A stretch of 6,640 nt of DNA from Pseudomonadota bacterium (lineage in GTDB: Bacteria > Pseudomonadota > Alphaproteobacteria > Rhizobiales > Xanthobacteraceae), in the NCBI GenBank assembly GCA_023433965.1, contig JAEYTQ010000286.1:1-6640 (forward strand), in the 5' to 3' direction. A model generated the notes under the pieces. It was not told where the DNA came from. It did no database searches and saw only the letters and a program-made list of their open reading frames with translations. Each line of letters opens with the position of its first letter. The stretch's first letter is position 1. This document shows, one piece after another, positions 1 through 5,843 of this stretch. The position numbers were made by a program, and so were the translations under genes.

Positions 1-10
1 ACTTAACCTC

Positions 11-60
11 GGCCTCTGGAATACCGGGTCGCCCGGTCGAGCCGGGGGACGACAAGAGGG
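11..60. repeat. Dispersed-type palindromic repeat (intergenic)
   Basis: This short GC-rich element lies just downstream of the PodJ-like gene. It contains two overlapping inverted repeats that share one arm: CCGGG/CCCGG at 24-28 and 32-36 (loop TCG), and CCCGG/CCGGG at 32-36 and 42-46 (loop TCGAG). CCTCT at 13-17 and AGAGG at 55-59 form an outer inverted repeat. The wording (a CTGGAATACCGGGTCGCCCGG core followed by GCCGGGGGACGACA) resembles palindromic repeats I associate with intergenic regions of Bradyrhizobium and Rhodopseudomonas; this is recollection, not a search. No T-run follows on either strand, so it is not a standard intrinsic terminator, although its RNA could fold and protect or end the upstream transcript. 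The element may extend beyond the window's left edge. Confidence 0.5.
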
Positions 61-78
61 GAGAGCCTCCTAAACCAT

Positions 79-3000
79 TCAATGGGCCGCCGAGGCCGAG
101 CGCTTGGTTGCGACCGCCTTCGCCGCCGGCTTGGCGCTCGCCTGCGGCGCGCTGTCCCAGCCGCCGTTCGGCGTCGCGACGTTGACGGCATCGTCAGGCT
201 GCGGCTCGGCGCTGAAGGTCTGGATCGCGAGCTTGGCGGCGGCGAGCGATTGCGGGTCGAGGCGCTTGGCGACGTCGTCACGCTTGCCGGACGCATCGGT
301 GTCGCCCTGGGCGGCCGCCAGGCTGAACCATTTGTAGGATTCGGCGAGGTTCTGCTCGACGCCGATGCCGCGGGCATAGAGGATGCCGAGGTTGAACTGG
401 CTGTCGGCGACGCCGCGATCGGCCGCTTTGCGGAACCAATGAGCCGCGCTCTTGTAATTGGCGCCGCGTCCGCCGCCGTCGGCGTCGAGCACCGCGAGAT
501 TGTGCATCGCCTTGGCGTTGCCGCGCTCGGCGGCCTGGGTGTAGTAGCGGCGGGCGATGTCGGCGTCCTTCTTCACCCCCAGGCCCTTTTCGTAGAGCGT
601 GCCCAGGCGGAAGGTCGCGGGCACCACGCCGGCCTGCGCCGCGCGGTCGTACCATTTGGCCGCTTCGTCGTAGTTGGTCGCGACACCCTTGCCTTCGGCA
701 AAGCGCAAGGCGATCTCGTAGGCTGCGGTCGCATCGCCCTTCATCGCGGCGGCGCGCAAGGCCGGGCCGCCGATGCCGTCGGGCAGTTTCTCGCTCGGCG
801 GCACCTGGACGAGGCCGAGCTTGGCGCGGCTCGTGCCCGACAGCGCGCCGGTGACGTCGCTGGCAGCCGGCGGCGCTGCCGGGGCGGGTGCGGACGGGAT
901 TTCGACGGAGGCCGAGCTGCCCGGGCCGGTGGCCGGCATCGGCGCGGCGTTGTTCTGGGACTGCCGTCCGATCGGTGTCGGCGAAGTCATCGACGGCGTG
1001 ATCTGCTCGGGCGCGGCGGGCCTGGTCTCGACCGGCGGCGGCGCGGGCTGCGGCGCCGGCTCGCTCGGAACGTCTTGCATCGCCTGCGGCGCCGGCGCGC
1101 TGCCGCCATCGAGCAGGTTCATGGCCATCTTGAAGGTGCCGAGCACGATGACGACCACGCTCGCGCCGACCAGCAGCGAGCGGATCTTCGAGGTGATGGT
1201 CGACCCGCCGTCCTTGCCGGTCTCCTTGGCGCGATCAGCCCCGGCCTTGGCGGCGCGGCCGGTCTTTTCCGGCTGCGCGGCGGCGGCCTGCGCGGCACGG
1301 CGCGCGGCGGCGATGAAGCTCGACGAGGCCACCGGCTCTTTCGGCGGGACGGCAATTCCGCTGATCGCACTTTCGGAGGCGGCGATGCGCTCGGACGGGG
1401 TGGCGACGCGTCCGCCGGGCCGTGTGCCCGGTTCGAGCGGATGATCCGGCGGCAATTCGGGTGCGAGCGCGGCCCGGGCCGTGTGCGGCTCCAGGATTTC
1501 GCTGATCGCACGCGGCGGAACCGGTGGCGCTTGCGGCACCGGCGGCGGCGCAGCGGCAGCCGCGGCATGGAATTCGCGCGGGGCGGCAACGAAGGCGGCC
1601 TGCGCGGCGGCGGGATTGGGCAGCTCAGGCTTGGGGTCGAATTGCGGCGGCTGGGGATGCGGCCGTGGCTCCCGCGCGACAGGCGCGGGCTCCATCGGAG
1701 CGGCCATCGGCATCGGCTGCTGGGCCGGAGCCGGCGGCGCAGTCCGCACGGCGCGCAGATCGCCCTCGATCATCGAGAGACGATCGACGACATGGCCCAG
1801 CGCGCTATGAACCGCCTCGAGCGAATCCTGGGTGTGCCGGTTGGTCTCGGTCTGGCTGAAGCGGATGTCGGAGAGCTCGCGCTTGACCAGGTCGACCATG
1901 TCGGAATCGGGCGGCGGCGAGGAGCTGCGGCTCTCGGCCAGCGCGGCATAGGTCGCCTGCTGGCGTTCCAGATGCCTGAGGATGTCGTGCAGCCCGTCCT
2001 CGACGCGGCTCAAATTTCCATTGCGCGGATCGGCGGCGGCCTCGATCCGCTCCAGCAGATAGGCGACGCGCTGTTCGAGATGGGCGAAGGTCGAGGCGGA
2101 ATCGTTGCCGACCTGCATGCGGTCGAAACGGTCCGACAGCGCCCGGATCGCCGCTTCCAGATGCTCGGTGCTCTCGGACGGCTGCGGCCGCTCGCGGGTC
2201 TCCAGCGCGGCGGTGAGCGCAGCGATGCGCTGCTCCAGCACGGCAAAGCTGTCGCCCTGGCCGGAGGCGCGGGTGATCTGGTCGACCTTGGACGACAGCA
2301 GCTGCACGTCTTCGGAGAGGCGCGCGAGCGCCTCGTTGGAGGCGACGTTGGAGACGATGGCGCGCAGCGCGGAGATCGCGCCTTCGAGCTGCTGCACCGT
2401 GGAAGGGTCGTCATTGGCGCGCAGGATCAAGTCGAGCTTGGCGCCGAGATTGCGGATCGCCTCGTCATAGCCGGTGAGCTGCTCGGCCGGCGTGAGCGTC
2501 CGCAGCACCTGCTTGATGTCGGATAGCGCGCGCTCGATGCCTGCGAGCACCTGGCCGTCGGTGCCGTTGGAGCGGGTCTCGTCGATCCGGCGGTGCAGCG
2601 AGCGGATTTCGTTCTCGATCGACTCGATCGCTCGCCGCGGCATCGCCTCGGTGATGGCGGCGCGGATCTCGGCGAGCTCGCTACGAAAGGCGTTGATCGC
2701 CTGCTCGGTGTTGTCGGGGCGCTGCAGCGACTCGATCTGGCTCGTGATCTTGAGCAGATGGCGCTCGAGCGCGGAAAAATCCGGCCCCGGCTGCGTTGGC
2801 GGCGGCGTGTAGGCGGGTGCGGGCGGCGCCATCGGGGGCGCGTAGGGAGCTGCCGGCGCAAGCGGCGGCGCGGCGCGCGGCGGCATCTGGCGGGGTGCAA
2901 AGCCGTCGAGCTCGCTCTGGCGCGCAGTGATCTCGGCGACGGCGACGTCGAACGACGCCGGGCTCAGGGGAGGGGAGCTGCGATAGACTTGAGCTGCCGC

Positions 3001-3489
3001 GCGCTCGACCGCATCGGCCTGGCGCTGGCGCGTTTCGACGGGTGAGGGCGCAGGGACCGGCCGCGGCGGCTGAGGCTGCTGCGGACGGGAAATTTGCGAC
3101 AGCCGGGCATCGAGCCGCGAGATCGCGTCGTTGAGTTGGCGCGCGACGCCCTGCTCGCGCGAGACGTCTGGTCGCGCAGAGTCCTGTCGCGGCGCGGGCT
3201 TCGAGATCCGCTCGATCTGTTGGGTGATCGCGTCGAGCCGCTGGTGGATGTCCGCGACTTCGCGGCTCTCCTGACTCGGCCCTTGGCTCGGCATGTGTTG
3301 CGGACGCTGATCCTGGTGTGGATCTCTGCGCTGGTCGTAAGGTCCGCGAAAATTCGGCGGGGCCGTTTCGCCGAGCGTGGAGTTCAGCCAATCGTTGAGC
3401 GACATGCCGGCTCTGCGCGCAGCAGCTTCGGCCCGCTCCCGGACGGATGGATCGATGCCGTCGACACTCCACGATACGCGCGAATTCAT
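79..3489 (-). CDS. PodJ/PodJL-like polar localization factor: coiled-coil, single-pass membrane, Sel1-repeat protein
   Basis: Predicted inner-membrane scaffold of 1136 residues. Visible parts in order: an N-terminal segment (about 1-41) with the helix-turn-helix-like phrase ARRAGMSLNDWLN; short coils at about 77-115; Pro/Ala-rich linker; long heptad-rich coiled coil (about 238-519) with recurring LE-led units at 241, 368, 418, 444 and 471; another helical stretch to about 582; a Pro-rich region; one hydrophobic helix at about 772-793 preceded by basic residues (N-in, C-out); a Pro-rich linker; then four contiguous 36-residue Sel1 repeats (919-954, 955-990, 991-1026, 1027-1062) and a basic, Ala-rich tail. 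Caulobacter PodJ has the same order (cytoplasmic coils, one membrane helix, periplasmic Sel1 repeats) and organises pole-specific proteins; a similar role here is inferred. No C-terminal peptidoglycan-binding domain is seen. The ATG at 3489 is preferred over an upstream in-frame TTG at 3564 because the conserved-looking N-terminus begins there and a weak GGA Shine-Dalgarno (3497-3499) lies 7 bases ahead. Another name in use would be Sel1-repeat/tetratricopeptide-like protein. Confidence 0.88.
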   Translation of the reverse strand: MNSRVSWSVDGIDPSVRERAEAAARRAGMSLNDWLNSTLGETAPPNFRGPYDQRRDPHQDQRPQHMPSQGPSQESREVADIHQRLDAITQQIERISKPAPRQDSARPDVSREQGVARQLNDAISRLDARLSQISRPQQPQPPRPVPAPSPVETRQRQADAVERAAAQVYRSSPPLSPASFDVAVAEITARQSELDGFAPRQMPPRAAPPLAPAAPYAPPMAPPAPAYTPPPTQPGPDFSALERHLLKITSQIESLQRPDNTEQAINAFRSELAEIRAAITEAMPRRAIESIENEIRSLHRRIDETRSNGTDGQVLAGIERALSDIKQVLRTLTPAEQLTGYDEAIRNLGAKLDLILRANDDPSTVQQLEGAISALRAIVSNVASNEALARLSEDVQLLSSKVDQITRASGQGDSFAVLEQRIAALTAALETRERPQPSESTEHLEAAIRALSDRFDRMQVGNDSASTFAHLEQRVAYLLERIEAAADPRNGNLSRVEDGLHDILRHLERQQATYAALAESRSSSPPPDSDMVDLVKRELSDIRFSQTETNRHTQDSLEAVHSALGHVVDRLSMIEGDLRAVRTAPPAPAQQPMPMAAPMEPAPVAREPRPHPQPPQFDPKPELPNPAAAQAAFVAAPREFHAAAAAAPPPVPQAPPVPPRAISEILEPHTARAALAPELPPDHPLEPGTRPGGRVATPSERIAASESAISGIAVPPKEPVASSSFIAAARRAAQAAAAQPEKTGRAAKAGADRAKETGKDGGSTITSKIRSLLVGASVVVIVLGTFKMAMNLLDGGSAPAPQAMQDVPSEPAPQPAPPPVETRPAAPEQITPSMTSPTPIGRQSQNNAAPMPATGPGSSASVEIPSAPAPAAPPAASDVTGALSGTSRAKLGLVQVPPSEKLPDGIGGPALRAAAMKGDATAAYEIALRFAEGKGVATNYDEAAKWYDRAAQAGVVPATFRLGTLYEKGLGVKKDADIARRYYTQAAERGNAKAMHNLAVLDADGGGRGANYKSAAHWFRKAADRGVADSQFNLGILYARGIGVEQNLAESYKWFSLAAAQGDTDASGKRDDVAKRLDPQSLAAAKLAIQTFSAEPQPDDAVNVATPNGGWDSAPQASAKPAAKAVATKRSASAAH

Positions 3490-3510
3490 GACTCTGTCCG
3501 GTTCCGACTC
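3490..3510 (-). promoter_or_regulatory. Paired GANTC (CcrM-type) sites next to the start codon of the PodJ-like gene
   Basis: Two GACTC sequences, at 3490-3494 and 3506-3510, lie 16 bases apart immediately upstream of the ATG. GANTC is the target of the alphaproteobacterial cell-cycle methyltransferase CcrM, and promoter GANTC sites can be read by GcrA. Two sites this close are more than expected by chance in so short a stretch, but the motif is short and their position in the leader, not the core promoter, makes a role uncertain. Confidence 0.3.
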
Positions 3511-3614
3511 CGGCGCCCCACCCGGCGCCTCCAGCCTCCCCACGCGCCCCGGTTGCAAAGACAATCGAATTTGGCGCGGGTCGTCTGCCTCGAAAACCGA
3601 CTTTTGTCCGTTAC

Positions 3615-3631
3615 GGTAAATAACGAGTTAA
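3615..3631 (-). promoter_or_regulatory. Candidate CtrA-type binding site upstream of the PodJ-like gene
   Basis: Read on the minus strand this is TTAA, seven bases, then TTTACC, one mismatch from the CtrA consensus TTAA-N7-TTAAC. It lies in the only AT-rich patch of the 196-base region between the lysR stop and the PodJ-like start, about 126 bases upstream of the ATG. CtrA is the master cell-cycle regulator of alphaproteobacteria and polarity genes are known targets of the CtrA/GcrA circuit in Caulobacter. The match and the gene's predicted role agree, but no core promoter could be fixed around it. The rest of 3490-3685 shows no gene and no clear terminator for lysR. Confidence 0.38.
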
Positions 3632-3685
3632 GGAATGCGGCGCGGGTGTCTTAAAGTTGGGCGGGGGCCCCGGTCGGAGCCTGGA

Positions 3686-4582
3686 TCAGGCCCGTCCGCG
3701 ATTCACGTCGTGGGCGATCTGGGCCTTCAGCCAGACCACGAAGCTACGCGCCTTGCGGGTCATCGGTCGGCTCTTCGGCCAGGCAAGGTAATGAGCTGAG
3801 GCGCGTTCCAGCGGCGCGTTGAACAGCGGGACCAGCGTCCCGTCCTCGATCTCGTTCCGGAGCAGGAAGAGCTGGCCCATGGCGACGCCGACGCCTTCGG
3901 CGGCCGCCTGATAGGTCAGCACCGAGCTCTGGAAACTCACGCTGCGGTCGGTCAGCAGGTCCGGCCGTTTCACTGCCATGAGCCAGTCCGGCCAGTCCGA
4001 GCGGCGGTAATGGGAGTGGAGCAGCTGGATCTTGCGGAGGTCGTCGAGCTCGGCAAGCCGCGCCCGTTTCAGGAGCTTCGGGCTGCAAACCGGCTGGATG
4101 ACGTCCCGGAACAGCAATTCGGTCTCGGCGCCGGGCCATTCGCCCGAACCGAACTGGACGGCGAGGTCGACCTTGTCGTTCTCGAAATCCACCGGCGCCA
4201 CCACGTTGCTGATGTCCAGCCGGATATTGGGGTAGCTGACATAGAACGACGGCAGCCGCGGGATCAGCCATTTCGCGGCAAAGGTCGTGTAGACCCTGAT
4301 CCTCAGGGGCTGGGCCTTGCCGGTCGAGGTGAGGCCCGTGGTGGCCTGGGCAATGATCCGGAACGCCGGCGCGATCTGGCGGTGGAACTCGTCACCTTCC
4401 GAGGTCAGCCGCAGCCCCGTCTTGTCCCGTTCGAACAGCCGTACGCCGAGAAAGGCTTCGAGGATCGTGACCTGGCGGCTTACGGCCGGCTGGGTGACGC
4501 GAAGTTCCCGCGCCGCGCGCGTGAAGCTCAGATGTCGCGCCGCCACGTCGAAGGCGTGCAGGGGGTTGAGCGGAGGTATCAT
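3686..4582 (-). CDS. LysR-family transcriptional regulator, GcvA-like subgroup
   Basis: Cytoplasmic DNA-binding regulator of 298 residues, the normal LysR length. The winged helix-turn-helix occupies about residues 6-66 and has the family signature: LSFTRAARELRVTQPAVSRQ followed by LE..LGVRLFER and L.LTSEG. A linker helix leads to the effector-binding domain from about residue 93, with the GcvA-type phrases FAAKWLIPRLPSF, DLAVQFGSGEWPG and PVCSPKLL. The gene is divergent from the acyl-CoA dehydrogenase with a 100-base gap, the classic arrangement in which a LysR protein controls its neighbour and itself. A sigma70-like promoter and a T-N11-A box in that gap support this. The ligand is unknown; an acid or acyl-CoA of the neighbouring pathway is the natural guess. 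No good Shine-Dalgarno precedes the ATG and the predicted leader is only about 20 bases. The name gcvA is not justified, because no glycine-cleavage genes are nearby. Confidence 0.93.
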   Translation of the reverse strand: MIPPLNPLHAFDVAARHLSFTRAARELRVTQPAVSRQVTILEAFLGVRLFERDKTGLRLTSEGDEFHRQIAPAFRIIAQATTGLTSTGKAQPLRIRVYTTFAAKWLIPRLPSFYVSYPNIRLDISNVVAPVDFENDKVDLAVQFGSGEWPGAETELLFRDVIQPVCSPKLLKRARLAELDDLRKIQLLHSHYRRSDWPDWLMAVKRPDLLTDRSVSFQSSVLTYQAAAEGVGVAMGQLFLLRNEIEDGTLVPLFNAPLERASAHYLAWPKSRPMTRKARSFVVWLKAQIAHDVNRGRA

Positions 4583-4591
4583 AGCGGGTCA

Positions 4592-4604
4592 TTACAAAAT
4601 GTAA
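4592..4604. promoter_or_regulatory. Candidate LysR operator: perfect T-N11-A palindrome
   Basis: TTACA-AAA-TGTAA is a perfect dyad (5-base arms, 3-base centre) that exactly fits the LysR box T-N11-A. It lies between the divergent lysR and acyl-CoA dehydrogenase genes, ending 9 bases before the lysR start codon and 78 bases before the dehydrogenase start. It therefore covers the predicted lysR transcription start and sits at a typical activating distance from the dehydrogenase. A role in lysR autorepression and control of the divergent gene is inferred. The AT-rich block stands out against the GC-rich surroundings. Confidence 0.6.
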
Positions 4605-4608
4605 CTAG

Positions 4609-4637
4609 AACATAACTTTTGCGCAGTTGTCTGTCAA
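4609..4637 (-). promoter_or_regulatory. Sigma70-type promoter for the lysR gene
   Basis: On the minus strand a perfect -35 box TTGACA (4632-4637) is followed, after exactly 17 bases, by TATGTT (4609-4614), which matches the -10 consensus at four of six positions including the key T-A and final T. The predicted start is near 4601-4603, giving a leader of about 20 bases to the lysR ATG. The start would fall inside the T-N11-A palindrome, so binding of LysR there should hinder transcription. No comparably good promoter is visible for the dehydrogenase on the plus strand, as expected if that gene needs an activator. Confidence 0.6.
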
Positions 4638-4643
4638 AGCCCC

Positions 4644-4670
4644 CGCTGGGAAGACGACGTCGCTCCAGCG
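4644..4670 (+). promoter_or_regulatory. Possible stem-loop in the leader of the acyl-CoA dehydrogenase mRNA
   Basis: CGCTGG (4644-4649) and CCAGCG (4665-4670) are perfectly complementary and enclose a 15-base loop that itself contains the 8-base palindrome CGACGTCG (4655-4662). The structure ends 12 bases before the ATG at 4683, so if transcribed it would abut the ribosome binding region. The leader shows no strong Shine-Dalgarno, and the purine run GGGAAG lies at the edge of the loop. Whether it is transcribed, and whether it matters, cannot be told from the sequence. Confidence 0.3.
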
Positions 4671-4682
4671 ATGTGATGGCCC

Positions 4683-5843
4683 ATGGATTTTGAACTGAAT
4701 GAAGAGCAGCAGGCGTTCGCCGATTCGGTGCGCCGCTTTGCCGAAGCGAATCTGAGGGAAGGCTCGCTGGCGCGCGCGCACGATCCGCGCTTTCCCCGCG
4801 AAGTCGCGCAGATGCTGGGCAAGCAGGGCCTGATGGGCATCTCGTTCGATCCGGAGGATGGCGGGCAGGGCGGTACGCTGTTGGATTCAGTCATCGCGAT
4901 CGAGCAGGTCGCGTCGGTGTGCCCGCGCAGCGCCGATGTCGTGCAGGCCGGCAATTTCGGGCCGATTCGCACCTTCGTGGAATACGCGACGCCGGAACAG
5001 AAGCAACGCTGGCTGCCCGATCTGCTCGCCGGCAACATCTGCGTCAGTCTCGGTATGAGCGAGCCTGAAGCCGGCTCCGCGGTCACCGAACTCAAGACCA
5101 TGGCGAGCGAGGACGGCGACGATTACGTCATCAACGGCAGCAAGGTGTTCGGTACGCACAGTCCCGATGCGGCGATCTACCTCGTCTATGTCCGCTTCGC
5201 GCCCGGGGTCTCCGGCATCGGCTCCGTGATCGTCGAGCGCGGCACGCCCGGCTTCACGATCGGAAAGCCGACCGCCTTCATGAGCGGCGAAGAGTGGAGC
5301 CAGCTCTATTTCGAGAACTGCCGAGTTCCGAAGCGGAACGTTCTGCTCGGAATTGGTGGCTTCAAGAAGCAGATCGCTGGCTTCAACGTCGAGCGCCTCG
5401 GCAATTCCGCCCGTTCGCTCGCGCTCGGCCGCTACGCTTTCAATCTGGCGCGCGATCACGCCGCCGTGCGCAAGCAGTTCGGCCGTCATCTCTGCGAATT
5501 CCAGGGCCTGCAATGGAAGTTCGCGGACATGGCGCTGAAGCTCGAATCCGCGCAGATGCTGCTCTATCGCGCCGCCAACGTCCGTGACGAACTGCCATCG
5601 CCGTACCAGACCGCGATCGCCAAGCTGGCCTGCAACCAGGCCGGTTTCGAGGTGGCCAACGAGGCGGTGCAGATCATGGGCGGCCTCGGCTACAGCCAGG
5701 AATCGCTCGCGGAATATTGCATGCGCCGGACGCGCGGCTGGATGATCGCCGGCGGCTCCACTGAAATCCTCAAGAACCGGATCGCCGAATCCGTGTTCGA
5801 CCGCCGGTTCGATCAGCGCGGGCAGGTCGGACGTGGCGGCTGA
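4683..5843 (+). CDS. Acyl-CoA dehydrogenase family flavoprotein
   Basis: Predicted soluble FAD enzyme of 386 residues, the usual family length, that would oxidise an acyl-CoA to the 2-enoyl-CoA and pass electrons to ETF. The family's helical N-domain (about 1-117), beta middle domain and helical C-domain are all present. Landmarks are MSEPEAGS (125-132), QFG (265-267), QIMGGLGY (330-337) and GGSTEI (357-362). The MCAD-type catalytic Glu position holds Gly357; instead Glu237 in NVERL lines up with the helix-G base of isovaleryl-CoA and long-chain dehydrogenases. The usual flavin-contact WIT/WIS phrase reads KVFGTH (154-159). The start is secure because an in-frame TGA lies at 4674-4676, nine bases upstream. 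The gene is first of a plus-strand operon with the acyl-CoA synthetase, overlapping it by 11 bases, and divergent from lysR. Substrate is not recognisable; an acyl-CoA reductase-type member acting in reverse, as CaiA does, cannot be excluded. Confidence 0.92.
   Translation: MDFELNEEQQAFADSVRRFAEANLREGSLARAHDPRFPREVAQMLGKQGLMGISFDPEDGGQGGTLLDSVIAIEQVASVCPRSADVVQAGNFGPIRTFVEYATPEQKQRWLPDLLAGNICVSLGMSEPEAGSAVTELKTMASEDGDDYVINGSKVFGTHSPDAAIYLVYVRFAPGVSGIGSVIVERGTPGFTIGKPTAFMSGEEWSQLYFENCRVPKRNVLLGIGGFKKQIAGFNVERLGNSARSLALGRYAFNLARDHAAVRKQFGRHLCEFQGLQWKFADMALKLESAQMLLYRAANVRDELPSPYQTAIAKLACNQAGFEVANEAVQIMGGLGYSQESLAEYCMRRTRGWMIAGGSTEILKNRIAESVFDRRFDQRGQVGRGG

Noticed and set aside
82..2526. An 814-codon open frame on the plus strand antisense to the PodJ-like gene
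   Set aside because: Its translation is Arg/Gly/Ala/Leu-rich with no domain pattern, while the minus strand shows Sel1 repeats, a membrane helix and heptads. Long antisense frames are a by-product of high GC.
3490..3564. Extension of the PodJ-like protein by 25 residues to a TTG start
   Set aside because: The added residues are Pro/Gly/Glu-rich and look unconserved; the ATG at 3489 has a weak Shine-Dalgarno and begins the recognisable N-terminal motif.
3661..3676. GC palindrome around GGGGCCCC just after the lysR stop as a terminator
   Set aside because: The perfect palindrome leaves no room for an RNA loop and no U-run follows on the minus strand, so an intrinsic terminator is not supported.
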